Position numbers and translations under genes: made by a program. Below the pieces are notes generated by a model. It saw only the letters and a program-made list of their open reading frames with translations, was not told the origin of the DNA and made no database searches. Below are positions 1-9,268 of a DNA stretch of 64,000 nt, piece by piece. Each line of letters starts with the position of its first letter. Within the stretch, counting starts at the first letter, position 1. The stretch is taken from contig CAWBAO010000003.1 of NCBI GenBank assembly GCA_963786945.1, forward strand, positions 744,001-808,000. Direction: 5' to 3'. This stretch comes from JADKCZ01 sp963786945. GTDB lineage: Bacteria > Myxococcota > Myxococcia > Myxococcales > Anaeromyxobacteraceae.

Positions 1-717
1 CGGCTCACCGCCAACGGCACCACGCTCCGGGCTCGCCGGGCCGTGCTCGGCACCAGCGCCTACACCCACCACCTCCTGCCCCAGGTGCGCCACCGCTTCA
101 TCCCGCTCTACGACTACATCATGGTGAGCGAGCCGCTCACGGCCGCGCAGTGGGAGTCGATCGGCTGGAAGGGGCGGCAGGGGATCACCGACGGGCGCAC
201 CTTCTTCAACTACTACCGGCCCACCGCCGACGGCCGGGTGCTGTGGGGGACCAGCGAGGCCACCTACTACCGCGGCAACCGGGTCGACGCGTCCTGCGAT
301 CACTCGCCGCGCCACGAGGAGGCGCTGCGGGCGAGCTGGCGGCGCACCTTCCCGCAGCTCGCCGACCTCGAGTGGCCCTACGCCTGGGGCGGTCCCATCT
401 GCTCCACCACGCGGCTCACCCCCTACTTCGGGAAGGCGCTGGGGGGGCGCGCCTGGTACGGGCTCGGCTTCACCGGCCACGGCCTCGGCAGCACCCGCCT
501 GGCGGGGCGCATCCTGGCCCACCTGGCGCTGGATCGACCCAGCGAGCTGCTCTCGCTCTCGCTGGTGACGAAGCTCCCCTTCCCCTACCCCCCGGAGCCG
601 CTGCGAGGCTGGGCGGTGGAGGCGGTGACCCGCGACCTCCGCAAGGTCGACCGGGGCGAGTCGCCGAGCCTGATGCTCCGCCTGCTGGAGCGCATGGGGA
701 TCGGCTTCTCGAGCTGA
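1..717 (+). CDS. FAD-dependent amine oxidoreductase (DAO family), C-terminal part
   Basis: The reading frame is open from base 1, so the N-terminus with the FAD-binding Rossmann motif lies outside the window; 238 codons remain before TGA at 715-717. The visible part resembles the C-terminal substrate and cap region of D-amino-acid-oxidase-fold flavoproteins such as gamma-glutamylputrescine oxidase. It has aromatic-rich strands, a GGPICSTTRLTPYFG stretch, and the late GLGFTGHGLGSTRLAGRILA segment, which in this family closes over the flavin before the final helix. The expected reaction is oxidative deamination of an amine or amino acid with FAD. The exact substrate cannot be read from this fragment. 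It converges on moeA, 51 bp away. Confidence 0.75.
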   Translation, partial: RLTANGTTLRARRAVLGTSAYTHHLLPQVRHRFIPLYDYIMVSEPLTAAQWESIGWKGRQGITDGRTFFNYYRPTADGRVLWGTSEATYYRGNRVDASCDHSPRHEEALRASWRRTFPQLADLEWPYAWGGPICSTTRLTPYFGKALGGRAWYGLGFTGHGLGSTRLAGRILAHLALDRPSELLSLSLVTKLPFPYPPEPLRGWAVEAVTRDLRKVDRGESPSLMLRLLERMGIGFSS

Positions 718-768
718 GCGGGCACCACCATCCCGCCCGGGCCGAGGCGGCGCCGCTGCGCTCGAGCC

Positions 769-2010
769 TCAGCCGGCCGGCCGCTCCGCCACCTCCCCGG
801 GGTCCTCCACCAGGTCCGGGCCGAGGAGCTGGACCGACACCGCGTCCCCGGCCCCCAGGTTGCCCTGCTCGGCCGGGATGATGGCGATGCCGTCGGCGCG
901 GAGCAGGGTCTTGAGGATGCCGGTCTCCTGGTTGCCGGCGGTCGAGGCCAGCAGCGCACCGTCGGCGCGCCGCGAGAGGCGCACCCGCACCAGGTTGACG
1001 CGGCCAGGCGACCTGGCGAGCGGCTCCAGCAGCACGGCGCGCTGCAGCGGCCGGAACACCCGGCGGTGCCCCATCATCTTGAGCAGCGCCGGGCGGACGA
1101 ACTGCTCGAAGGTCAGCAGGGAGGAGACCGGGTTCCCCGGCAGCGAGAGCACCGGCGTCCGCCCGCGCAGGCCGAAGGCGGTGGGGCGGCCGGGCTTGAT
1201 GTCCACCTTCCAGAAGACCTGGCGCACCGAGAGCTCCTCCAGGATGGCCCGCACCAGGTCCCGGTCCCCGGCCGAGACGCCGGCGGTGGAGACCAGCATG
1301 TCGGCCTCCAGCCCCCGCTCCAGCAGGGCCCGCAGCGCCGGCCGGTCGTCGCGGGCGATGCCCAGGTCGATCGGCTCGCCGCCCGCCAGGCGCACCGCCG
1401 CCGCGAGGGCCACGCCGTTGCTGTCGCAGACCTGGCCCGGCCCGAGGGGCTGGCCCGGGGCGACCAGCTCGTCGCCCGTCGACAGGATGGCGACGCGCGC
1501 CCGGCGGAAGACCGGCACCGAGAGCCGGGATGCCGAGGCGAGCACGCTCACCTCGCCCGGCCCCACCACGGTGCCGGCCCAGAGCGCCACCTCGCCGGCC
1601 CGCAGGTCCTCGCCCCGGCGGCGGACGTGGGCGCCCGGCCGGACCGCGCCGCGGAGCTGGATGGCGTCTCCGGCCTCCTCGACGTCCTCCACCGGCGCGA
1701 TGGCGTCGGCGCCGGGGGGCAGCGGGGCCCCGGTCATGATCCTGGTGGCCTCGCCGGGCCCGACCGGCCCCGCGGGGAGGCCGCCGGCGGGGATGTAGCC
1801 GGTCACCCGCAGCCTCGCCGGCCCGGTGCAGTCGGCCGAGCGGACCGCGAAGCCGTCCATGGCCGAGTTGTCCCAGCGCGGCAGGTCCCAGGGCATGGTC
1901 ACGTCGGCGGCCAGCACCCGCCCCACCGCCTCCGGCAGCGGCACGGCCTCGGCCGGCAGGGCCGTGACGTGCTCGAGGATGATCCTCCGCGCCTCCTGGT
2001 AGCTCGGCAT
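769..2010 (-). CDS. moeA: Molybdopterin molybdenumtransferase MoeA
   Basis: The 413-residue product has the full MoeA length (about 400-420). MoeA inserts molybdate into adenylylated molybdopterin in the cytoplasm, the last step of molybdenum cofactor synthesis. Visible family features are the N-terminal MPSYQEARRIILEHV helix, the WDNSAMDGFAV motif, the RIMTGAPLPPGADAI motif, the central STGDELVAPG segment with DSNG, and the TAGVSAGDRDLV and LPGNPVSS motifs of the MPT-binding domain. The start is ATG at 2010 with only a weak Shine-Dalgarno. No other Mo-cofactor gene is adjacent, so it appears to stand alone. A MoeA paralog dedicated to tungsten cannot be excluded. Confidence 0.93.
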   Translation of the reverse strand: MPSYQEARRIILEHVTALPAEAVPLPEAVGRVLAADVTMPWDLPRWDNSAMDGFAVRSADCTGPARLRVTGYIPAGGLPAGPVGPGEATRIMTGAPLPPGADAIAPVEDVEEAGDAIQLRGAVRPGAHVRRRGEDLRAGEVALWAGTVVGPGEVSVLASASRLSVPVFRRARVAILSTGDELVAPGQPLGPGQVCDSNGVALAAAVRLAGGEPIDLGIARDDRPALRALLERGLEADMLVSTAGVSAGDRDLVRAILEELSVRQVFWKVDIKPGRPTAFGLRGRTPVLSLPGNPVSSLLTFEQFVRPALLKMMGHRRVFRPLQRAVLLEPLARSPGRVNLVRVRLSRRADGALLASTAGNQETGILKTLLRADGIAIIPAEQGNLGAGDAVSVQLLGPDLVEDPGEVAERPAG

Positions 2011-2064
2011 CGCGCGCGAGCTTAGCAGGCCCGCCCGATGGCATGGACCGCGGCCGACCGGGCC

Positions 2065-2271
2065 TCAGCGCTGCGTCAGGGAGCGGGCGTGCTCCGGGCT
2101 GCTCTCGTCGTGGATGAGCGCGTACACCTGGATGGCGAGCTCCTTGGTCACGTCGAGGTGGTGGACCGAGGCGGCGTGCTGGCCGGCCTGGGCCAGCACC
2201 TCCTCCTTGGTCGAGCCCCGGGCGACGAAGTCGCAGCTCAGGCCAGCATCTCGGCAGTGGAAGTCCTTCAT
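2065..2271 (-). CDS. DUF1059 family small protein
   Basis: This 68-residue protein opens with MKDFHCRDAGLSCDF, the Cys-containing start typical of DUF1059, followed by the GSTKEEVLAQAGQHAASVHH segment that characterises the family. The middle and C-terminus are helical, with Asp/His-rich residues. No function is established for the family; the two N-terminal cysteines and the histidines could bind metal, but that is inference. It lies alone between moeA and the HD-GYP gene, all on the minus strand, with gaps too large to assume one operon. Confidence 0.8.
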   Translation of the reverse strand: MKDFHCRDAGLSCDFVARGSTKEEVLAQAGQHAASVHHLDVTKELAIQVYALIHDESSPEHARSLTQR

Positions 2272-2430
2272 GGCGTGGGCCTCTTCTCCACCCTCCCTGC
2301 CGATCTCCTAGCCGCGGCCAGGGCTGGGGGGCGACGCCATCTGCCGGTCCTGGCGGGGCGCGCCCGGGCGCTTACGCCCCGTGGCGCCGCCCGGGGGTCC
2401 GGGTCTCCCGGCGGCCACCGCCCCGGCCGG

Positions 2431-3672
2431 TCAGGGCGGCTCCGGGAGGAGCGCCCCGAGGTTGCCGCGGAAGTGGCGCTCCATCAGCGAGGTCACCTCG
2501 GCGCGGGGCCCCTCGCCGCCGTCGCCGGCGATGCGGGCGTGGATCTCCCGGGCCTGCGGCGCGAAGAGGTCGAGCACGCGCGGGTCGAAGTGGGTGCCGC
2601 GCCCCTGCTCCAGGATGGCCAGCGCCTCGTCGACCGGGAGCGGCTCCTTGTAGGGCCGGCGCGAGGTGAGGGCGTCGAAGACGTCGGCCACGGCGAAGAT
2701 GCGCGCGGCCAGCGGGATGGCCTCGCCGCGCAGGCCGCTGCCGTACCCGGAGCCGTCCCACTTCTCGTGGTGGTGGCCCACCACCGCGGTGGCGTCGCGC
2801 AGCCACGCCGACCGGCCGATGATGTCCAGCCCGTGCCGGACGTGGCCCTGCATCTCGCCGAACTCCCCGGCGTCGAGGCGCCCCGGCTTGAGCAGCACCG
2901 CGTCGCGGATGCCCAGCTTGCCGACGTCGTGGAGGAAGGCCCCCTTGAGGAGCCCCCGCATCTCCTCCCCGCCCAGCCCGGCCGCCTCGGCGATGTGGGC
3001 GGCGTAGACCGTGACGCGGAAGTTGTGGGCGTCGGTGTCGCTGTCCCGCTTGGCGATGGCGCTGCCCACCACGCCCAGCGTCTCCAGGTTGGCGTCGAGC
3101 AGGTCGAGGGAGAGGGTCTCCAGCCGGCGCAGCAGGCGGGCGACGATGGGGTAGATGATCGCGGCGGTGGCCAGCACGATCCCCAGGGCGAGGGCGAGGG
3201 CGCCGGCCAGGCGGCGCCGCGCCTCGGCCCGCTCCTCGGCGGAGACCTCGAACCAGGCCGCCACGTGGCCGGCGACGCGCCCGGCCGAGTCGCGCAGCGG
3301 CAGCTCGACCGGGACCAGGTCCCTGGCGTCGAGCGTGTGGCCGGCGGGCAGGGCGACCCCCGCCACCTCGGCGCCCGCGGCGTCGCGGATGGCCACGTCC
3401 ACGAAGCGCCCGCTGGCTCCGCTGGCCGGCGACTGCCGGAGCCGGTCGAGGAAGGCCTGGACCGCGGCGCGATCGGTGAGGCCGGCGTCGATCTGCGGCT
3501 GCAAGGCCACCCGGATCATGGCCACGCCCTGGGCGGCGCGCTCCTCGGCCAGCTGCGAGGTCCGGCCCCGCTCTCGGTAGCCGACCAGCGCGGCGGCCGC
3601 CGCGGCGACCAGCACCGCCGCCAGCGCGACGCGCACGGCCAGCATGCGGTGGATCGAGCGATCTCGCGTCAT
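2431..3672 (-). CDS. Membrane-anchored HD-GYP domain phosphodiesterase
   Basis: Probably a cyclic-di-GMP phosphodiesterase of 413 residues. An N-terminal membrane helix (about residues 10-30) is followed by an extracytoplasmic sensor-like segment, a second membrane helix (about 165-190) and a C-terminal HD-GYP domain. In that domain HDVGKLGI gives the HD metal pair, and HHEKWDGSGYGSGLRGE is the GYP loop. The loop reads GYG where family members normally have GYP. The start is ATG at 3672 because GGGAGG stands 7 bp upstream; an upstream in-frame extension lacks this. It probably senses an envelope signal and lowers c-di-GMP. No GGDEF domain is present, so it should be a pure hydrolase if active. 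Confidence 0.85.
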   Translation of the reverse strand: MTRDRSIHRMLAVRVALAAVLVAAAAAALVGYRERGRTSQLAEERAAQGVAMIRVALQPQIDAGLTDRAAVQAFLDRLRQSPASGASGRFVDVAIRDAAGAEVAGVALPAGHTLDARDLVPVELPLRDSAGRVAGHVAAWFEVSAEERAEARRRLAGALALALGIVLATAAIIYPIVARLLRRLETLSLDLLDANLETLGVVGSAIAKRDSDTDAHNFRVTVYAAHIAEAAGLGGEEMRGLLKGAFLHDVGKLGIRDAVLLKPGRLDAGEFGEMQGHVRHGLDIIGRSAWLRDATAVVGHHHEKWDGSGYGSGLRGEAIPLAARIFAVADVFDALTSRRPYKEPLPVDEALAILEQGRGTHFDPRVLDLFAPQAREIHARIAGDGGEGPRAEVTSLMERHFRGNLGALLPEPP

Positions 3673-3811
3673 CCGTGGCCTCCCGCGGCCCGGCCGAACC
3701 CCGGCGCGAGGGATCGCGCCGGGGACCCGTGCGGTTGGCACCCACGCTACCGTCGCCCGGCCACCCCGGCAACCACGGACGGCGCGTCCGGCGGGTCCGG
3801 CACCCGTTCCG

Positions 3812-4400
3812 TCAGGCCTCGATCCTCGAGCCGAGCACCTTGAGGAACTGGCGCATCCACTCGGGGTGGGCCGGCCAGGCCGGCGCCGTCACCAGGTTCC
3901 CGTCGGTGAGGGCGTTGGAGGCGGTGGCGTTGACCTCGCCGAACCGGGCGCCGGCCACGGTGCACTCGGGGGCACAGGCCGGGTAGGCGATCACCGCCCG
4001 GCCCTTGAGCACGCCGGCCGCGGCCAGGATCTGCGGCCCATGGCAGATGGCGGCGATGGGCTTTTTGGCCTGGTCGAACGCCTGGACCAGCTCGATGACC
4101 CTGGGGTCGAGGCGCAGGTACTCCGGGGCGCGGCCGCCCGGGATGCAGAGGGCGTCGTAGGCGGCGGCCCGGGCCTGGTCGAAGTCGGCGGTGACGGCGA
4201 AGCGGTGCCCGGTCAGCTCGACGTAGGTCTGGTCGCCCACGAAGTCGTGGACCGCGGTCTTGACCGTGTCCCCCTTCTTCTTGCCCGGGCAGACGGTGTC
4301 GACGGCGTGGCCGACCATGGTGAGGATTCTGGTACGGCACCATGGCCTCGTAGTCCTCGACGAAGTCGCCGACCAGCATCAGGATCTTCTTCGCGCTCAT
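3812..4400 (-). CDS. DJ-1/PfpI family protein, frameshifted
   Basis: The start is ATG at 4400, with GGAGG upstream and the family opening MSAKKILMLVGDFVEDYEAM. After VPYQ the frame is lost. The downstream frame, entering at MVGHAVDTVCPG, continues through CIPGGRAPEYLR and the nucleophile elbow AAICHGPQ to DGNLVTAPAWPAHPEW. Removing one A from CAGAATCC (about 4327-4328 on the plus strand) restores a VPYQILTMVGH junction and an intact protein of about 195 residues. Family members are deglycase/protease-like or stress proteins with a catalytic Cys, here intact. Either this is a pseudogene or the extra base is a sequence error; other genes in the window have the same kind of lesion. Confidence 0.8.
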
Positions 4401-4619
4401 GTGGAGCCTCCATCGCCCCGTGTGGCGGGGCGGGGCCGGATCATGGGCCATCGACGGTCGCCGCGCGGTGGCCGGATGGGGCGGGATGCCCGGCCGGGGC
4501 GCGGCGTCCGGATCGCTCCGGGCCGGGACCGACCAGGACTTGAAGCCGGAGCCTCCACCCCTTAAGAGTCCCACTCCTCCCACCGCACCACCAGGCGCCC
4601 GGGGAGCAGGGGCTCGACG

Positions 4620-5756
4620 ATGAAGATTCGTACCAGGCAGTGGGTGTTGGCGGCGATCGGCATCCTCGCCGTGATCGGGGTGCTGGTCGGGGTCAAGGCG
4701 GGCCAGATCGGCGCGATGATCGCCGCCGGCAAGTCCTTCTCGCCGCCCCCCGAGTCGGTCACCTCGGCACCGGTCCAGGCCTCCGAGTGGCGGCCGTCAC
4801 AGCCGGCCAGCGGCAGCGTGGTGGCGGTCCATGGCGTCACCCTGGGCGCCGAGCTGCCCGGCACGGTGCGCGAGATCACCTTCGACTCCGGCGCCTGGGT
4901 GAAGCAGGGCGCCGTGCTGGTCCGGCTCGACACCTCCAGCGAGGAGGCGGCGCTGGTGGCGGCCAGGGCCGACGCCACCCTGGCCAGGCTGAACCTGGAG
5001 CGGGCCCGCAGCCTGCGGCAGTCGGACGTCAACACCCCGGCCGACCTGGAGGGTGCCGAGGCGCGCGCCGCGCAGGCCAGCGCCTCGGTGGCCGGGCTGG
5101 AGGCGGCCATCGCCAAGAAGACCATCCGCGCCCCCTTCGCCGGGCGGATCGCCATCCGCCAGGTCGAGGTCGGCCAGGTGGTGACCCCGGGGACCCCGGT
5201 GGCGTCGCTCCAGTCGGTCGACCCGACCTTCGTCGACTTCTGGCTGCCCCAGCAGGCCCTCTCGACCCTGCAGGTGGGCCAGCAGGTGCGGCTCAAGACC
5301 GACACCTGGCCGGGGGAGGCCTGGGAGGGCAGGCTCACCACCATCAACCCGGAGATCGACCCGGCCACCCGCAACGTGCGCCTGCGCGCCACCTTCCCCA
5401 ACGGCGACGGCCGGCTCCGGCCGGGGATGTTCGCCAGCGTCGAGGTGCTCTCGTCCGAGCAGAAGGCGGTGCTGCTGGTCCCTGCCACCGCGGCCGTCTA
5501 CGCGCCCTACGGCGACTCGGTCTACGTGCTGGAGACGGTCACCGAGGCCGGCAAGCCGCCGGCCTTGGTGGCCCGTCAGCGGTTCGTCCGGCTCGGCGAG
5601 CGACGCGGCGACCTGGTGGCGGTGGTGTCGGGGCTGAAGGCCGGCGAGACGGTGGTGAGCAGCGGGGCCTTCAAGCTCCGCAACAACGCCTCGGTGGTGG
5701 TGCACAACGACCAGGCCCCGGACGCCCTGCTGGACCCGACGCCGGTCGACCGGTGA
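4620..5756 (+). CDS. RND efflux periplasmic adaptor (membrane fusion protein)
   Basis: A 378-residue HlyD/AcrA-type adaptor linking an inner-membrane RND pump to an outer-membrane channel. It has one N-terminal membrane anchor (about residues 8-28) and no lipobox. The barrel-sandwich/lipoyl halves (GTVREITFDSGAWVKQGAVL and IRAPFAGRIAIRQVEVGQVV) flank a short alpha-hairpin (about 115-165). The beta-barrel begins near SVDPTFVDFWLP, and the membrane-proximal domain carries RLRPGMFASVEV. The pump gene follows 18 bp downstream, so the two form an operon. No TolC-type partner gene or local repressor is visible. It is divergent from the pfpI gene. Confidence 0.92.
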   Translation: MKIRTRQWVLAAIGILAVIGVLVGVKAGQIGAMIAAGKSFSPPPESVTSAPVQASEWRPSQPASGSVVAVHGVTLGAELPGTVREITFDSGAWVKQGAVLVRLDTSSEEAALVAARADATLARLNLERARSLRQSDVNTPADLEGAEARAAQASASVAGLEAAIAKKTIRAPFAGRIAIRQVEVGQVVTPGTPVASLQSVDPTFVDFWLPQQALSTLQVGQQVRLKTDTWPGEAWEGRLTTINPEIDPATRNVRLRATFPNGDGRLRPGMFASVEVLSSEQKAVLLVPATAAVYAPYGDSVYVLETVTEAGKPPALVARQRFVRLGERRGDLVAVVSGLKAGETVVSSGAFKLRNNASVVVHNDQAPDALLDPTPVDR

Positions 5757-5774
5757 CGCGGCGAGAGGCCTGAC

Positions 5775-8700
5775 ATGAGCTTCACCGATCTCTTCATCAA
5801 GCGGCCCGTCATCGCGGTGGTGGTCAGCCTGGCCATCGTCATCGCCGGGCTGCAGGCCATCCGCTCGCTCAACGTCCGGCAGTACCCGCGCAGCGAGAAC
5901 GCGGCCATCACCGTCACCACCGTCTACGTCGGCGCCAACGCCGAGCTGGTGCGCGGCTTCATCTCCACGCCGCTGGAGCGGGTCATCGCCGCCGCCGACG
6001 GGATCGACTACATCGAGTCGGAGAGCCGGCAGAACGTCTCGGTGATCCGGGCCCGGCTGCGGCTCGACCAGGACGCCACCCGCGCCCTCGCCGAGATCAG
6101 CTCCAAGGTCGACCAGGTGCGCGGCGACCTGCCGCCCGAGGCCCAGGTTCCGGTCCTCAACATCGAGTCGGCCGACAGCCAGTTCGCCTCGGCCTACCTG
6201 AGCTTCTCCTCGCAGTTCCTCAAGCAGAACGAGATCACCGACTACCTGGTTCGCGTGGTCCAGCCGCGGCTCACCGCGGTGGAGGGGGTGCAGCGCGCCG
6301 ACATCCTCGGGGGCCGCACCTTCGCCATGCGCATCTGGCTCAAGCCCGACCGGCTGGCGGCGCTGGGGGTGAGCCCGGCCCAGGTCCGCCAGGCGCTGGC
6401 CGCCAACAACTACCTGGCGGCGGTCGGCCAGACCAAGGGGGCCCTGGTCCAGGTCAACCTGACGGCCAACACCGATCTGCGCTCGGTGAAGGAGTTCCAG
6501 CAGCTGGTGATCCGGGAGCAGGACGGCTCGCTGGTGCGGCTCGGCGACGTGGCCGACGTGGTGCTGGGGGCGGAGGACTACGACACCTCGGTGGCCTTCT
6601 CCGGCCAGACCGCGGTCTTCATCGGCGTCTGGCCGCTCCCCAACGCCAACTCGCTCGACGTCATCAGGCGCATCCGCACCGAGATGGCCTCGGTCCAGAA
6701 GGAGCTGCCGGAGCAGATCCAGGCCCGCATCGCCTTCGACGGCACCACCTACATCCGCAGCGCCATCTCCGACGTGGTGGAGACCCTGGTGGAGACGCTG
6801 CTCATCGTGGTGGTGGTGATCTTCCTCTTCCTCGGCTCGGTCCGCTCGGTGCTGGTCCCGGTGGTGGCCATCCCGGTCTCGCTCATCGGCGCCGTCTTCC
6901 TCATGCAGGTGCTCGGCTTCACGGTCAACCTGCTGACCCTGCTGGCCATCGTGCTCTCGGTCGGCCTGGTGGTCGACGACGCCATCGTGGTGGTCGAGAA
7001 CGTGGAGCGGAACATCCGGCTCGGGTTGAAGCCGGTGGAGGCGGCGCTGGTCGGCGCCCGCGAGCTGGTCGGGCCCATCGTGGCCATGACCATCACGCTG
7101 GCGGCGGTCTATGCGCCCATCGCCTTCCAGGGCGGGCTGACCGGCTCGCTCTTCCGCGAGTTCGCTTTGACGCTGGCCGGCGCCGTGGCCATCTCCGGCG
7201 TGGTGGCGCTCACCCTCTCGCCCATGATGTCGGCCAGGCTGCTCAAGGAGGGGCACCAGCCGAGGGGCCTGGCCCTGCTCCCCAGCCGGGCCTTCGAGTG
7301 GCTCAAGCGGACCTACGCGCGCCACCTCGACGTGGCGCTGGGGATGCGCCCGGTCATCTACACCGCCTGGGCGGTGGTGGCGCTGCTGGCGCTGCTCATG
7401 TTCAGCCAGTCGCCCAAGGAGCTGGCTCCGGTCGAGGACCAGGGGGTCATCTTCGGCATCGTCAACACGCCGTCCGACTCCACCCTGGAGCGGGTGGTCG
7501 CCTCCACCCGGGAGGTGAACCGGACGGTGATGGAGATCCCGGAGGCCGCCTACACCTTCCAGGTCACCTTTCCCACCGGCGGCTTCTGGGGCCTGGCGCT
7601 GAAGCCCTGGAACGAGCGGAAGCGGAACACCTTCCAGATCCTGCCCGAGGTGGGCCGGCGGGTGGCGGCCATCCCCGGCATCCAGACCTTCCCGGTCCTG
7701 CCGCCGGCCCTCCCCGGTGGCGGCACCTTCCCGGTGGAGGTGGTGCTGGCCTCCACGGCCGAGACCGCCGAGATCCTCGGCTTCGCCAGGCAGCTCCAGG
7801 AGAAGGCGGCCAGGAGCGGGATCTTCGCCTTCCCGCCACTCATCGACGTCAAGCTCGACCAGCCGCAGTCGGAGATCGTGCTCGATCGCGAGAAGGTGGC
7901 GGCCATGGGCTTGAGCCTCCAGCAGGTGGGACAGGACCTGGCCGCCGCGGTCGGCGGGAACTTCGTCAATCGGTTCTCGGTGGCCGGCCGCAGCTACAAG
8001 GTGATCCCTCAGCTGCTGCGCACCGATCGGCTCAACCCCGACCAGCTCGAGGATCTCCACGTGACCGGCCCGGGCGGGAAGCTCATCGCGCTCTCCTCCA
8101 TCGCCACCCTCCACGAGCACGTCACCCCCCGCTCGCTCAACCGCTTCCAGCAGCTCAACTCGGTCAAGCTGAGCGGGGTGGCCATCCGCCCGCTCGACGA
8201 CGCGCTCAAGTTCCTGGAGACCGAGGCGGCGGGCATCCTGCCGGCCGGCTACACGCTCGGCTACACCGGCGAGTCGAGGCAGCTGCGCACCGAGGGGAAC
8301 AAGTTCCTGCCGGCGTTCCTGCTGGCGGTGGTCCTGATCTTCCTGGTGCTGGCGGCCCAGTTCAACAGCTTCCGCGATCCGCTGGTGATCCTGGCCGGCT
8401 CCGTGCCGCTCGCCATGTTCGGCGCGCTGGCCTTCACCTTCCTGAAGATGCCCAACCCCAACCTGCCGTTCTTCACCGACGGCTGGACCACCACCCTCAA
8501 CATCTACTCGCAGGTGGGGCTGGTGACGCTGGTGGGGCTGGTGGCCAAGAACGGCATCCTCATCGTGGAGTTCGCCAACCGGCTGCAGGAGCGGGGGGTG
8601 GGCAAGGTGGACGCGGTGCGCCAGGCGGCGGTGACGCGGCTGCGCCCCATCCTCATGACCAGCGTGGCCACCGTCTGCGGCCACTTCCCGCTCACCCTGG

Positions 8701-8885
8701 TGACCGGGCCGGGCGCGGCGGCCCGCAACAGCATCGGCCTGGTGCTGGTGGGCGGGATGGTCATCGGCACCGCCTTCACGCTCTTCTTCGTGCCGGCCAT
8801 CTACGTGCTCATCGCCCGCGACCACCGCGCGGTGGCGGCCCGGACCGAGCCCGCCACCCCGGCACCCGCCGCCGACCCGGCCTGA
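5775..8885 (+). CDS. RND efflux pump permease (AcrB/HAE1-type)
   Basis: A 1036-residue inner-membrane proton/drug antiporter, full length for the AcrB family. It begins MSFTDLFIKRPVIAVVVSLA, the usual first membrane helix. The first porter domain includes GADGIDYIES-like text and ERVIAAADG. The TM4 proton-relay segment reads GLVVDDAIVVVENVERN with the paired Asp residues, and the second half repeats the fold, with GLVAKNGILIVEFAN in TM10. The sequence most resembles multidrug (HAE1) rather than heavy-metal (CusA) RND pumps. It follows the adaptor gene after 18 bp. A GC-rich hairpin just past the stop may end the transcript. Confidence 0.93.
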   Translation: MSFTDLFIKRPVIAVVVSLAIVIAGLQAIRSLNVRQYPRSENAAITVTTVYVGANAELVRGFISTPLERVIAAADGIDYIESESRQNVSVIRARLRLDQDATRALAEISSKVDQVRGDLPPEAQVPVLNIESADSQFASAYLSFSSQFLKQNEITDYLVRVVQPRLTAVEGVQRADILGGRTFAMRIWLKPDRLAALGVSPAQVRQALAANNYLAAVGQTKGALVQVNLTANTDLRSVKEFQQLVIREQDGSLVRLGDVADVVLGAEDYDTSVAFSGQTAVFIGVWPLPNANSLDVIRRIRTEMASVQKELPEQIQARIAFDGTTYIRSAISDVVETLVETLLIVVVVIFLFLGSVRSVLVPVVAIPVSLIGAVFLMQVLGFTVNLLTLLAIVLSVGLVVDDAIVVVENVERNIRLGLKPVEAALVGARELVGPIVAMTITLAAVYAPIAFQGGLTGSLFREFALTLAGAVAISGVVALTLSPMMSARLLKEGHQPRGLALLPSRAFEWLKRTYARHLDVALGMRPVIYTAWAVVALLALLMFSQSPKELAPVEDQGVIFGIVNTPSDSTLERVVASTREVNRTVMEIPEAAYTFQVTFPTGGFWGLALKPWNERKRNTFQILPEVGRRVAAIPGIQTFPVLPPALPGGGTFPVEVVLASTAETAEILGFARQLQEKAARSGIFAFPPLIDVKLDQPQSEIVLDREKVAAMGLSLQQVGQDLAAAVGGNFVNRFSVAGRSYKVIPQLLRTDRLNPDQLEDLHVTGPGGKLIALSSIATLHEHVTPRSLNRFQQLNSVKLSGVAIRPLDDALKFLETEAAGILPAGYTLGYTGESRQLRTEGNKFLPAFLLAVVLIFLVLAAQFNSFRDPLVILAGSVPLAMFGALAFTFLKMPNPNLPFFTDGWTTTLNIYSQVGLVTLVGLVAKNGILIVEFANRLQERGVGKVDAVRQAAVTRLRPILMTSVATVCGHFPLTLVTGPGAAARNSIGLVLVGGMVIGTAFTLFFVPAIYVLIARDHRAVAARTEPATPAPAADPA

Positions 8886-8889
8886 ACGG

Positions 8890-8910
8890 CCGGCGGCGCG
8901 CCGCCGCCGG
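8890..8910. terminator. GC-rich hairpin between convergent genes
   Basis: A perfect 9-bp stem (CCGGCGGCG and its complement) with a 3-base loop lies between the RND pump stop and the convergent YciI gene. There is no U-tract, so intrinsic termination is uncertain. Its position between two convergent stops is what suggests a bidirectional terminator. Confidence 0.4.
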
Positions 8911-8949
8911 TCCACCTCCCCCTACCCGGCCAGCGCCCGCCGCGCCGGC

Positions 8950-9237
8950 TCAGATCCGGTCGAGGTCCTCGAGCCCGATGTTGGGGAGCCAGGGCAGCAG
9001 CTCGTGCTGGGCCACGCCGTGCCTCACGTAGGGATCGCCGTCGCGCACCGCCAGCAGCGCGGCGTCGGCGTCGGCCACGCGCAGCAGCAGCGCCCCGCCG
9101 AAGCGGGGCTCCAGCGGCCCGGAGGCGACCAGCACCCCCCTGGCCTTCAGCTCGCGCAGGTAGGCGCGGTGCTCGTCGACGTACTTGAGGACCTCTTCCA
9201 CGGGCTTGCGGTAGCGGATGACGGCGATGGCGTACAT
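8950..9237 (-). CDS. YciI family protein
   Basis: A 95-residue protein with the ferredoxin-like YciI layout: MYAIAVIRYRKPVEEVLKYV opening, the HRAYLRELKARGVLVASGPL segment with conserved His and SGP, and the late D-DPYVRHGVAQHELLPW text, which matches the conserved DPF/His region. YciI proteins are small dimeric enzymes or binding proteins of mostly unknown substrate, sometimes fused to sigma-factor or oxygenase domains. The gene sits 31 bp upstream of the CNNM-type gene's stop on the same strand, so both could be transcribed together, although the order and promoter are not clear. Confidence 0.8.
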   Translation of the reverse strand: MYAIAVIRYRKPVEEVLKYVDEHRAYLRELKARGVLVASGPLEPRFGGALLLRVADADAALLAVRDGDPYVRHGVAQHELLPWLPNIGLEDLDRI

Positions 9238-9268
9238 GGGGCTCCTCTCGTCGGGGGGACGTCCAGGG

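Noticed and set aside
4797..8915. Very long open frame on the minus strand opposite the RND genes
   Set aside because: It is a GC-driven antisense shadow rich in Arg/Gly/His; the plus strand encodes intact adaptor and pump proteins.
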